A DNA stretch of 64,000 bases from Paramecium sonneborni (Eukaryota; Ciliophora; Oligohymenophorea; Peniculida; Parameciidae): assembly GCA_905182985.1 (NCBI GenBank), contig CAJJDN010000048.1, positions 520,556 to 584,555 on the forward strand, read 5' to 3'. Both the position numbers and the translations under genes were made by a program. Numbering within the stretch: position 1 is the stretch's first letter; each line of letters opens with the position of its first letter. The notes beneath the pieces were generated by a model. That model worked only from the letters and a program-made list of their open reading frames with translations, ran no database searches and was not told the DNA's origin. Shown here in pieces: positions 51,921 to 64,000 of the stretch.

Positions 51921-53777
51921 GAAATATAAAGAATAAAAATAAAAAAAAATACAAAAATTAAAATAAAAAGAAAAAGAAAATTATTTTGGAGTAAAATAGT
52001 TGTAGCAAAGCAAATTTATAAAGTTTAGAGTTAAAATAATATTGGCAATAATAAATATTTACTCCAAAATCTTACTATCATGTTTATGAAATAAATAATA
52101 AAATTTCTGATTCATTGATGAATTAAACAAATAAAGCTTTTAGTAATAATAATAAGAAATTTTTTCGCATTGCTTAAATTCTAATAAGTGATAGGAATTC
52201 TTTTGAATATATATATTTTTTTTATATTAAATTATATAAATATTATTTTTTTTACAAGAAGAGCAAGCTAAAGGAATAACCAGCTGCACTAATCTTGTCT
52301 TTATACAATAATATATATATTGCCTTTATGATAAATTGTGTTAGGGAATTATAATATTTTTTAAAAATTCCTCATCATTTGTAATTAAATTTTATTAATC
52401 CATTTTGAGTCCTAAAATATATAGATTGAATTTTAAAAATTCATGATTATATTTCATTTTTCATTTATTAGTTTTTTTTGTGTATAAAATTTTAGCCTAT
52501 TGAATTAAACTATGTAATAGTGAGAAGTCATTTTGAGCAAATCATTTTCAATAATTAAAAAATACGAATAAGCCAACCTATTCAGGCAAGTATAAAAATC
52601 TTCATCTTTTTTATTTAAATTATACCTAACAGGCAGATCTAAATAGTTTATCAATCTTAACTGAAAAAATCGATAATGCATAAAAGCTCACATATAAAAA
52701 AATCATTCCTCTATAAAATATATTAAATTTTAATCATTTTAAATACTAAATCAATCTCGAATAAAAAAAATTATTAGTCTCTTGAGGAATGATAGTTTTT
52801 TTAATTGCAGCATCATCTATATTTTGACTAAAATTTGTTTTTTAAATTAGCTATTAATATTATTAATATTAAAATAAACGTTGATATAGTAAGGGTAATT
52901 GTTTATGAAAAATTTTGGTATCTTTTTTTATATATAAAGTGATTCTTCAAGAATTTTTAGAAAGTATTCATGACTGTTCAGGTCTTATAAATGAAAATAA
53001 TATTTAAAAATCTAAATTTAGTAATTTTTTGGCAAAACCTTAAAAAAAATAAGTATTTCAATCATATACCTCCTTACATTTATCAAAATGTAACGATGTT
53101 TTCACCAAAAAGTTAACCATTATTGTTCATTTGTAAAAAATTGAATATAAGTATAATTGGGATGATATTAAATTTATAAAACATTAACTGGAATAAATTA
53201 TAAATAAATTAAGCAAAAGGATAAAGATTATAGAAAAAAAATTTTTTTAATATTTTTTTATAGAATGTGGCTGAAAAGACGGCTATTCAAATTCTCAAAA
53301 AGCAATTCTAAAGAAATAAATTTGATGATGATAACAGTATTGAAATTTAATCATACATTATTTATAATGCTTAATCTGAAATATAAAAGTTTTTATAAAC
53401 ATTTTAAATATTTTATATATTTCATGATACTTCGGAATATATATAATTTAAAATGAATGACTTTTTTGAAGTTCAGTCTTCTTAAAAAAGAAGATTCTCT
53501 TGAATTAAAGTAAAGCTTTTTTCTTAAAATAAGATAAATTAAAGTGTAAGGTGTATTTTAAATTTAAATATTAATAATAACCTATCTAACTTACATATTT
53601 ATTTATAGTGATAGTAATTTAAAAGGAAAGTAAGGATATTAAAATATATAATTAATTCAATTTAAATGACTAAAAGTTTGGACAAAAAAAAAGCTTAAAA
53701 ATTATTAAGATATTTATCATGATTTAACACAAAAATTTTTTATGATGAATTTTTAATAAATTAATCATACTTATTAA
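51921..53777. other. Long gene-poor AT-rich region
   Basis: 1.86 kb without a supportable gene. Reading frames are open only through AT-richness; a 63-codon stretch around 53265-53456 is lysine/phenylalanine-rich and not protein-like. No tRNA-like arms or tandem repeats noticed. As the upstream flank of a surface-antigen-family gene it may hold its promoter. Confidence 0.5.
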
Positions 53778-56700
53778 ATGAAATTACAACAAATCTGTTT
53801 TCTTCTATTACTTCTAATTCTGTTAATAAGTAGCTCAAAAATTACAAAAAACTGTGTTTGTGGGCATGTTAGAAGTTAAAAGGAATGCTAAAGTTCTGGT
53901 TTTTGCATTTGGTAATCCAATGAGTGTAAATTAAATTCAGGTTAAAAATACACAATATAAATCTAAGACTAAAAGCACTGCAAATATTTTGCAAAAGAAG
54001 ATTGTAGAGAATAAGAGTAATGCGGTTTTTATTTAGGATAATGTATCAACTTTATCGATTGCATGTTATTTAATAGATAATATTGTTAAGAATCATCATA
54101 TAAATGTGTTTCTGATGGCACAAAATGTGTTTAAATATTAGATTGTAATGATTATAAAACAGAAATTGGATGTTAAAATAAAAGTTAAAATGGTAAGTTT
54201 TGTTTTTGGGTTTAGGAGGAGAAAAAAAATGTAGAGATGCCAAAATATGCGAAGAATTACCAAAATATTTGACAAGTCATAAAATGTGTAAAGAAAGTTT
54301 CGAATTCTGCACAGTAAATGAGAATGGTTATGGATGTATTTAATAAATGGAATCATGTTCATAATATATTAATGATTATTAATGTTTTGAAAATAACAAA
54401 GGAAAAAATTGTTTTTGGAATTAAAAACTTGGTAAGTGTATAGAAAAGGAATGTGAAAATCTACCATTTTCATAAGATTATGAATGTTAATCATATTTAA
54501 GTAATTGTAAAGTAATAATTAAAATATATAATAAGAGAAAGGGAATTTTGAACTATATTTATTATACATCAAATGGAATTCATTGTGTAAAAAAGAGAGA
54601 ATGTATTGATGCTAAAAATAGATTTGGATGTGTAACAGATATTTAGGGTAAGAAATGCGAATATCATTAAAATGAATGTAAAATAAAAAGCTGTAATACT
54701 GCTTCAAGTTCTCTTACAAATTATAAATAATGCTAGGATTATGACAATTTATTAGATTGTGTTACTTCAGAAAATGGAGGATGTAAAAAAAGACCTGAAA
54801 CTTGTAGCGGTTATATAAGAGAAATGGATTGTTATTCTGTTGAATTATAAGATTGTGTATGGTAAAATAATAAATGTGAAAAAAGATAATGTTATCATGC
54901 TCCACTTTATTATAGTCATACAGATTGTAAAAGTTATGGAAATTGTATTGGGAAATTAAATGGTGGATGCTAACTTACACCTTAATGATGTAATGAGATT
55001 TTAGAAGAATAATTTTGTGAAATTAATTTTAATAAAGAAAAGTGGTTTTGGTTAGAAGATAATTGCATATTGTTAGAATATAATAAATTAAAATTACCAT
55101 ATTATAAAAATCATTAAATATGCTAATAAGCAAGTTAATTTTGCACATTTAATATAGATTCTTTAGGTTGTACAGATTACATATGTGAAAATATTTTAGA
55201 AGTAGAAAATTGCACAATTGATTCAAATGGTTCTCTATGTACAATGAATTAAGGATGTATAGAAAAGACTTGTAGAACTGCTCCTCTATCTTATGATACT
55301 AATACTAAATGTGAAAATTGGTTGTCAAAATGTACAGTAAATGTTTAAGTTTTATCAAATTAAAATATTTTGATTGGATGTGTAGATAAAAAGAATAGTT
55401 GTTAACTTGCTCTATAAGATCAATGCTATTCTACGATTTCTGGTTTTTAATGTAAATGGGATTCAATTTCTTAAAAGTGCATTGATCAAGATTGCACAGA
55501 TGCAAATCCTAATATTTATTAAACTAATGAATTATGCTAATCATTTAAAGTGTTTTCAGCTTCTTGCATACTTAAATCTACTAACATTGGATGTTAATAA
55601 TGGCCATAAAATTGCAATCTTATGTTAAATTAATAATAGTGTGAATTAAACTTATAAGATGGAACTATATGCTTTTGGAATGGTAGTTATTGTAAAATAA
55701 AGGAATGTTCAGATGCTTCTAAAATTAATTACACTAATAATGTTGAATGCAATGTCTGGATTAATTATTGTATTTTTAATCATATTAATGGAGGATGCAA
55801 AACTAGAGTTGATTCAGATACTTGCACATCTTCACCAAATAATATTATGTATAGCGTCATTAAGAATGTTTTGCATGGAATCCTAAATGTACTATTATTT
55901 CCTCTTTTCAAGCTGAAGGTTGTGAGTCTAAGAAAGAAAATTGTTATGAATTTATTAGACAAAGAAATTGTAAAACAAACTTAAACGGACAATATTGTTA
56001 TTGGGATGATGGAGAACAAAAATGTAAAAATGAAGATGATGATAATGATAGATAAGTTGATTGTCATAAGAGAATTTATGGAGAATTATCTCATTAAGAT
56101 TGTGAAAACTTTCAACCAAAATGCACAATAAATAACATTAATAGATAATGTTCAGATCTCTCATATTGTTGGAATTACAAATATCAATAATAATGTGAAA
56201 TCACTATTGAATAATAACCTTGTAAATGGGATATTTAAAATTAATTATGTAAAGATGTTTTTTGGACAGAAAATACTACAGCATAAACTGAGGCTGAATG
56301 TTTAAAATTTAGAAAAAATAACTAGTGTTAATTAAAGATTAATTTTAATGGAACATATGGACCTGGTTGTGAGTGGAGACCATCTTCTTGTTAGGGGATT
56401 ACAAATTCTAATATATGTAAATTAACTTTAACAGCTGAAAACCATAGATGTTATTTTTTTAATTCTTCATGTTCAATTGTACAACCAAATTAATGTTAAT
56501 TCGTTGCTGATAGTAAAAGTAATGAGCTTTGTCAATTATATAATACATAATGTGTACTATAATCAATTGGAAAAGGATGTTATTCTACTTAAACTTGCTC
56601 ACATTTATCAAATGAAGTTTTTAACAGTGCAATCATGTAAATGAATTATTAATGTAATTATTCTGACATCTGTCGACTTGATATGAATTGTTCTGACAAA

Positions 56701-59700
56701 TATCTTTCCTTAAGCACTTGTGATGGCTAAAAAACACGTTTAGGTTAATTATGTTAATATAAATAATCTTGTCACAATTGTAACTATTAATGCATTGGAT
56801 AAACAGCATAAAAAAATTTAAACTTTTCTTCCTAAATGACACTTTCACAAAAAAGGGAATAATGTTAAGACTATTCAAAAACTTATATGTATGATACAAA
56901 TTGTGATTGTTGTGTATTATTAACTTCTTGTAACCTAGTTTAAGGTTCACCAACACGTTGTAATACATCAATAGCTCAGGTAAACTCTTCGTTACAAAGT
57001 TGTGGATATAATTCCACAAATTCTACTTGTAAGAATAGAACATGTGAGCATTTAAAAAACTTGAATTTTGATGAAAGTTGTTATGATTGGTAATATGATT
57101 GTGTTCTTAACAATAATAATTGTAAGACTTTCACAGGTGAATGTACAGAAATTAAATTAATTTATCAATGTTAAAAATTTGCATGCTTTTGGTAAATTGA
57201 TAAATGTGTTAGACATATAGATTGCCAAATTAACACAACTGCGATTTCGAATCGTGAATGCTTACTCATAAATGGTTCATATTGTAGATTAAACTATACA
57301 AAAGGATAAGGTTGTTCCTTTATGGATTGCAGTAATATAACAAACTCAATTATGTGTAATTAAGCAAATATTATTAATGGGTCTAAATGTAAATGGGTAA
57401 TATCTACATGCTAAAAGAAATTATGTAATGAATATATAACATAATCTGAATGTGAAAGTAGTTATGGTTATTATTAGAATGTCTTCACAAAATGTTATTG
57501 GTGTTCGTATACAATGTAATGCTCTTATCAAAAATACTGTAGTTTAAGTATGATCAAAATCAGTATCAAATTATTATTTCAAGCAATTTTCATGATAGTA
57601 TGATTAAACTAAAATCGCATTAAGATTGTAATGATGTAATTGTAATGCAAACAATCCAATTTATATTCACTTCAAAATGCATTGTCAAAAAATTATTATG
57701 TTCAGAGTACACTTATGAAGATGCTTGTGTAAATACAATTAAAGGCATAGAATGTTATTGGAATTCTACTTTTTGTATAGATATCTGTTAAGCTTAACAT
57801 CTGTTTAATAGAAATTTTGATAATTCTTTATGTGTTACTTGGCGTTCATATTGCATGTCAAAAAATGGGCAGGAATGTGAATTATTAAATTGCTCATCTT
57901 TGATGACAAATGCAGAATGTAATATTTTTACAGTAAAATGTTTTTGGAATATATCGAAATGTTAAGCTATTGGTTCTTGTAATGATTATTCTGATATCAA
58001 TTTATGCTAAGATAAAAATAATTCTTAAGGAATTCCTTGTTTTTGGGATGGTACAAATTGTTAAGAAAAAACATGTTCAAATATACCTACACCTCCATCA
58101 TTACCAACAGATTGTAATGATTGGCTTATGAATTGTTAATGGAATATTAATGATAATTCTTGTATTGAAGATTGTACATAAGCAAATATTTTATCTACCA
58201 CCCCCCATTCAGAATGTGAATCATTTTATTTAAGTAAAAGTTGCACTGTAAAGGTTGATTTAATTTAATGTGTTGATCTTCCATTCTCATGTTCTTTAGT
58301 AAAACAAACCTAATGTTTTAAAGATAAATTTGGAAACGAATGTTACTTTTAAGATGAATTATAAATATGTGTTAATTTAAATTGTTTAATTTTTTCTTAC
58401 ACAACGCATGAAGAATGTAATTAACAATTATAATCTTGTACAGTAAATTCAACCTTAAATGGATGTCAACATTTGGATGAATGCAGTAACTATTTAATCC
58501 AAGAGCAATGTAGGATTAATTCAAATAATGTAGAATGTGAATGCCATATTGCACAGTTAAATAAGAAGGAGGATGCACTTAAAATTGCTAAGATTACATA
58601 ATTAAAGAAGCTTGTTATACAGATTATGAAAATGTAGAGTGTATATGGGATGAGTATATAGGTATATGCTTTCCAAATTCATGCATAGATTTTTGTGGAG
58701 ATGGTATTGTTTCTAGTTAAGAAGAATAATGTGATGATGGCAACTATTTACCTTATAACGGTTGTTACAAATGTTAAATACAGTGTCCAATAGGATGCAA
58801 TATTTGTAATGTTCAATATGTAAAGATTGTCAAAAAAATGGATGGGTATTGAATAATGGGGTTTGTAATTCTATATGTGGAGATAACTATGTAATAGGAA
58901 ATGAATATTGTGATGATGGGAATAATATTGAATTTGAAGGATGTTACTAATGTTCCTATTCATGTGATAGGAAATGTCTCAATTGTTTTTAAGGGCTATG
59001 TTTTACATTGAAGATGGATCATAATGCCATAATATTTGTGGAGATGGATTTCTAAATTTAATATTAGAATAGTGTGATGATGAAAATCTTCTAAATAATG
59101 ATGGATGTAATGATAATTATAAAATTGATATTAATTGGAAATGCTAACAAGAGAATGGTGTTAGTGTTTGTAACTATGTTCTTCTGCCATAAATTATACT
59201 TACTTAACTCACCAAAACAATCTCAGATAATTAAGAATTCAAATTATCATTTTCTCAACAAGTACGATTGAATATTGCAGGCATCAGTGAAGAACAATTT
59301 CTTTAGATGATTATAATTGTTATTGAAAATGCCAAAGATGATGACTATTATGTTGAAGTTAGACCCATTATTTCTATCTCTACTGAATTTACTGATGTGG
59401 CTTATAAATTATTAGTCAATTTTAAAAGTAAAATTTAAGATCCTGTTTTATAAGTAACAATTAAAAATGTGAAAATATTGTGGATATTTGGAACAACACT
59501 TTATTATCTAATATAGCAAATTTAAGATTAAAGTCTCCTCGTAAAATGTCTAATGATCAAATATCACTTCTAGAAAAAACTGCTCTTTTAAGTAGAATCG
59601 TTATTTATATCATTTTGGTTGTAAGTGTTATTGCTTTTTTATTTGGTAATTTAGAAATATTATGGAACCTGCTTGATATGCTCCAACAATTATAATACAT

Positions 59701-60410
59701 GAAATATCACAATCTTTAATTCCCAGAAAACTTACAAATCTATTTTGAAATATTTACTATTGGATCAATTACCCCCATTTTTGATAAATTGTAAATAGAT
59801 ATATTTTTACAATATATAATTGATTACTAAATTCCACCTATCCAAGCCAAATGGAAATTCGAATATTATTCAATAAATTGCTACTTTTTATAATATTTAG
59901 GTTAAGGTCTTGGAACTGCTTAAAGTATAATTACTGCTGTTATATCAGGAGTATTTTGTTGCTACAGACTTTTCAAATGTCACAGATCAATTAGTTGATA
60001 TTGGTTAAGCAATTGTGAGAGGAAATTCAATTATTATGTGGGAATGTTTAGATAAAGTTAAAGATTGTCTGGATATATTAACAATACAATCATAAATAAT
60101 TAATTTATAGATAATATTTTAATATCTCTTTGTGCCTAATAATTGTGGTTAAAGGGTTTATGAAAAATTAAAATTATTTCTTATTCTTTTTTTTTATCAA
60201 AAAAATCATTATTTTCCTACCAATCAACACCAACTGTTGAGTAATGAAATAAAAGAATTAGTAGCAGGAATATTCAAACCATTTTTGCCAGAAGTTATAG
60301 AATTCTTGGTTGGAAAAATATTGATGTAAGATATAAGAATTGTGAATGCCTTGATCTTTTCAGGCATATTGGAAGTTTTGTTAGTGATATTAGGAGCATT
60401 GTAAACATGA
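53778..60410 (+). pseudogene. Giant cysteine-rich Paramecium surface-antigen-family gene, frame-broken
   Basis: Signal peptide MKLQQICFLLLLLILLISSS, then dozens of Cys-rich units of about 70-80 residues with the C-x-W signature (CIWQSNEC, CFWNQKLGKC, CVWQNNKCEKRQC, CYWDDGEQKC, CFWDGTNCQEKTC), the pattern of Paramecium surface (immobilisation-antigen-related) repeats. Toward the end come DUF4215-type units (CGDGIVSSQEEQCDDGN; GNEYCDDGNNIEFEGCYQC). A beta-rich domain and transmembrane helices follow (LSRIVIYIILVVSVIAFLFG). The frame is broken: an in-frame TGA at 54986-54988 and single-base phase changes near 55850, 57540, 58530, 58820 and 59000, mostly not explained by introns of normal length. 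Either a decaying family member or poor consensus. If intact it would be GPI-independent, membrane-anchored and surface-exposed. Confidence 0.7.
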
Positions 60411-61256
60411 AAATTTATTTTTAGCTACTATATAATGGTTGAAACTCCAAACCAATATAAAAGAGCTTGAGAATTATTGCTAAATTGGCTTTCTTTTTAG
60501 GATTAATTATTTGGATTGCAATTTATTGTAGTGGAATTGGATTAAAAAAATTTCTTGAAATATTGCATATAGTTTATTAAAACCCATAAAATGTAGAAAA
60601 TTATTCAAATGATTTATCAGAATTTATCTAAAAAGAGACAAGAAGAAATTTTGGAGTATTATTTTTGATTGCAAAATATATTATAAATTATTATTAACAC
60701 CATACTTAATTAATAATATAAATTCTCAAACTTTCTTGATAATCTTTTTTATGCCCAATATTGATTTCAAAATACTCTTAAACAAGGATTGTTGAACAAA
60801 ATAAAAAAATTAGAAGGATTTTTTATATTTAGTTATTTGATTGTAAAGGATTAAAAAATATTGATACTCACTTAATTAGACAATTTATAAAATAATTGAA
60901 AATAATCTAAAGGTATACTAATCATGAATATGAATTTAAGAAAGACTCTAATCAGCTAAAAATTTTAAGAATTGAATTAACAACAAATGTATCAAAGGAT
61001 TTTCATGAAATGTTTATTTAAATAATCTTGAATCTCTTTTACTGCTTCTGAATACTTTGATTAAATATATATTTTCTGGTTTTTTTTATTATCTTTTTGT
61101 AATCAACATTAATTGTTCCTCAAGCTACTTTACTTTAGAAAATTTTATAAATGTATTAGATTTTATCTATCATTGGTACAGAATTTTTTTATATTTGAAC
61201 TTTTCATTTAACAATTTTATGCCATGATATTGTTAATGCTATTGAGATAATGTTAT
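59898..61256. repeat. Long duplication, copy 1 (at least 1359 bp)
   Basis: Identical by eye to 62642-64000 at a constant offset of 2744, starting at a shared taggttaagg and running to the window end, so the true length is unknown. It covers the 3' end of the surface-antigen gene and most of the next membrane gene, including intergenic DNA. Confidence 0.9.
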
Positions 61257-61381
61257 GATTAGTAAATGTGATTTTTGATTATAATTTGCTTTCATAATTT
61301 TCTTATAAAATTTTATTGTATCCAATCATAATTTTACCCATTATTAATCAGAAATATTTTGAGGTTGATATTATAAAGTGA
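60434..61381 (+). CDS. Membrane protein gene, structure unresolved, possibly decayed
   Basis: Starts MVETPNQYKRA, then needs a phase change to read SLRIIAKLAFFLGLIIWIAI, a good transmembrane helix, and IQKETRRNFGVLFLIAKYII. After further phase changes: FYAQYQ...LLNKIKKLEG, VSKDFHEMFIQIILNLFYCF, LIVPQATLLQKILQMYQILS and, to the TGA at 61379-61381, LLYPIIILPIINQKYFEVDI. The helices and the order resemble the C-terminal part of membrane-anchored surface-antigen relatives, but I could not find introns connecting all pieces. Its first 823 bases are duplicated at 63178-64000. Confidence 0.4.
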
Positions 61382-61496
61382 TAAAATTCTCATTCATTTT
61401 TTAAAATAAAGTCTATCATTTATTTAATAAAAAGTAATAGAAAATCATTAATTCAAATTCTAACACTCTATAGAGTAAATATCAATAATTAAATAA

Positions 61497-62762
61497 ATGA
61501 AAATAATTTATATCTTATTATCAATTGTTTATCTATGTAAGGCATAGATAAAAACAGCATTTTGTGATGAATATATTGAATATGATGTGGATTATTTTGG
61601 AAGATTTGTTTCGAATGCTAAGCTTTCAAATGTTACAGATGCCATCTTAGCTGAAAAAAGAGTTCTTATTATTGATGATAATCTTAATGTATTAAGTTCA
61701 ATACCTAAAACTTAAAATCATAACTGCTAATGGATATTCAAATAGAGCAGTGATACTTTTTTTGTTGGATGCTAAAAGTATGGAGAATCCCCTTATCTAA
61801 TTGCTTATAAAAGTATAAATAAAACTCATTATGCATAATTTGGGGATATTGTGTATTTCCCAAATTTAAATGAAACAGTTTTTAGAATTACTGGAGCCTT
61901 AAATACACTCTTTACAGTTTAACCCACGAAAGTAACATTATTCACTTTAGTAATGTCAGCATCAGAATGGAGTATTAAGACAACTCAAAATGTTTTGGAT
62001 AAGAATTATTTTGCAAGGACTTCTGAAATCAATATCACTAATATAGATTTTGCACCTTATTCACAAGATAACTTATAATATTATAAATTGATTGTAGTTG
62101 AATACAGTCTTGGAGCATTTTGGGTAGATTCTGTGGTAAAAAATAATATACTCTCACCATTTAAAACTGGCCTCATTAATCTATATTCATTTTTTTATTA
62201 TTCATCTACACGCTATTATCAAGGAGTTTCCATTCATTCCACAACCTAAAATGTATCTTAACTCATGTTTACTCTTTTTTATAATGGGAACACAGATCTA
62301 AACATCAAGGCAGTTTATATATCACCTTCAAATACAACAATCACCTGGAATTATGAATATACTGGAAATGGCTGGCCATCATGGAGAAATCCAATTACTT
62401 TAGGAAACTTATAAGGGATACTTCGTAGAAATTCATTAAAGTAAGGCATTTTTAATGTTTATAATATCTAAATCCCTTTTGCTTCAGAACAAACTGAAAA
62501 TAATTCAGGTCTTGGTTCTGAGCCAGTAGATATTTTCACCTCTCCTCCATAAGAATTTGCTATTATTATTTTAATTCTGGTTATAGAGTTGTGCATAGTA
62601 TAGAAAATAATAAGTTATAAAGTTGTGATCTTTACAATTAATAGGTTAAGGTCTTGGAACTGCTTAAAGTATAATTACTGCTGTTATATCAGGAGTATTT
62701 TGTTGCTACAGACTTTTCAAATGTCACAGATCAATTAGTTGATATTGGTTAAGCAATTGTGA
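61497..62762 (+). CDS. Signal-peptide protein with C-terminal helix; 3' end chimeric with a duplicated block
   Basis: Open frame of 422 codons. Signal peptide MKIIYILLSIVYLCKAQ, then an extracellular-type region with several N-glycosylation sequons (e.g. SNVT, NKTH, NETV, NVSQ, NNTT-like) and segments FVSNAKLSNVTDAILAEKRV, FVGCQKYGESPYLIAYKS, LFTVQPTKVTLFTLVMSA and WPSWRNPITLGNLQGILRR. A hydrophobic helix FAIIILILVIELCIVQ ends the recognisable part. From 62642 the sequence is the duplicate of 59898 onward and is read in a different phase than in copy 1 (RLRSWNCLKYNYCC...), so the last 40 residues are probably not native. True C-terminus unknown. Family not recognised; a secreted or surface protein. 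Confidence 0.6.
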
Positions 62763-64000
62763 GAGGAAATTCAATTATTATGTGGGAATGTTTAGATAAA
62801 GTTAAAGATTGTCTGGATATATTAACAATACAATCATAAATAATTAATTTATAGATAATATTTTAATATCTCTTTGTGCCTAATAATTGTGGTTAAAGGG
62901 TTTATGAAAAATTAAAATTATTTCTTATTCTTTTTTTTTATCAAAAAAATCATTATTTTCCTACCAATCAACACCAACTGTTGAGTAATGAAATAAAAGA
63001 ATTAGTAGCAGGAATATTCAAACCATTTTTGCCAGAAGTTATAGAATTCTTGGTTGGAAAAATATTGATGTAAGATATAAGAATTGTGAATGCCTTGATC
63101 TTTTCAGGCATATTGGAAGTTTTGTTAGTGATATTAGGAGCATTGTAAACATGAAAATTTATTTTTAGCTACTATATAATGGTTGAAACTCCAAACCAAT
63201 ATAAAAGAGCTTGAGAATTATTGCTAAATTGGCTTTCTTTTTAGGATTAATTATTTGGATTGCAATTTATTGTAGTGGAATTGGATTAAAAAAATTTCTT
63301 GAAATATTGCATATAGTTTATTAAAACCCATAAAATGTAGAAAATTATTCAAATGATTTATCAGAATTTATCTAAAAAGAGACAAGAAGAAATTTTGGAG
63401 TATTATTTTTGATTGCAAAATATATTATAAATTATTATTAACACCATACTTAATTAATAATATAAATTCTCAAACTTTCTTGATAATCTTTTTTATGCCC
63501 AATATTGATTTCAAAATACTCTTAAACAAGGATTGTTGAACAAAATAAAAAAATTAGAAGGATTTTTTATATTTAGTTATTTGATTGTAAAGGATTAAAA
63601 AATATTGATACTCACTTAATTAGACAATTTATAAAATAATTGAAAATAATCTAAAGGTATACTAATCATGAATATGAATTTAAGAAAGACTCTAATCAGC
63701 TAAAAATTTTAAGAATTGAATTAACAACAAATGTATCAAAGGATTTTCATGAAATGTTTATTTAAATAATCTTGAATCTCTTTTACTGCTTCTGAATACT
63801 TTGATTAAATATATATTTTCTGGTTTTTTTTATTATCTTTTTGTAATCAACATTAATTGTTCCTCAAGCTACTTTACTTTAGAAAATTTTATAAATGTAT
63901 TAGATTTTATCTATCATTGGTACAGAATTTTTTTATATTTGAACTTTTCATTTAACAATTTTATGCCATGATATTGTTAATGCTATTGAGATAATGTTAT
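62642..64000. repeat. Long duplication, copy 2 (cut by the window end)
   Basis: Identical to 59898-61256. It contains a second copy of the surface-antigen gene's 3' end (62642-63154, without the upstream exons) and of the first 823 bases of the membrane gene from 60434 (63178 on). Because both copies agree even in intergenic runs, the event is either very recent or an assembly artefact. Confidence 0.9.

Noticed and set aside
56633..57019. Minus-strand 128-codon frame
   Set aside because: Opposite-strand shadow of the Cys-rich surface-antigen repeats; composition is not protein-like.

Overview
The window is ciliate macronuclear-type DNA, most likely Paramecium. It is very AT-rich. Long protein-like reading frames appear only when TAA and TAG are read as glutamine and TGA is the sole stop. 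Genes are packed tens of bases apart on both strands and are cut by tiny introns (20-31 nt, nearly all GTA...TAG). Fifteen of the spliced models below come out as an exact number of codons once those introns are removed, which supports the code, the introns and the gene ends together.

Left part (1-25.2 kb): the 5' end of a ciliate-specific membrane protein; a hybrid sensor histidine kinase; a cyclic-nucleotide-binding-type protein; a complete four-domain voltage-gated Ca2+ channel (2105 aa, EEEE filter); a cytochrome b5; a beta-helix-like protein; a complete TBCK orthologue (pseudokinase-TBC-rhodanese); then a tandem group of hybrid histidine kinases (one decayed copy followed by two intact copies) and an ankyrin/TPR protein. 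Middle (25-36 kb): three paralogous OSCA/TMEM63-type channels, with a full-length relative of the first gene of the window beside them, then a small membrane protein.

Right part (36-64 kb): an OB-fold (RPA-like) protein; an assembly gap of N flanked by an exact 884-bp duplication; a small Ser/Thr kinase; a MORN-repeat protein; a long gene-poor stretch; an MFSD1-like transporter; a protein with a 184-residue glutamine tract encoded by an uninterrupted (TAA)184; a long coiled-coil protein; two unrecognised proteins; a frame-broken giant cysteine-rich surface-antigen-family gene; and a signal-peptide protein whose 3' end runs into an identical copy (at least 1359 bp) of the preceding region.

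As a set the genes point to membrane excitability and environmental sensing: an axonemal-type Ca2+ channel, mechanosensitive-type channels, histidine kinases, a cNMP-binding protein and a small kinase, plus trafficking genes (TBCK, MFSD1, a DxF-rich protein). I saw no wholly new system. The most notable items are the TAA-encoded polyglutamine tract, the decaying/overlapping histidine-kinase array, the extremely compressed gene borders and two suspicious duplications.
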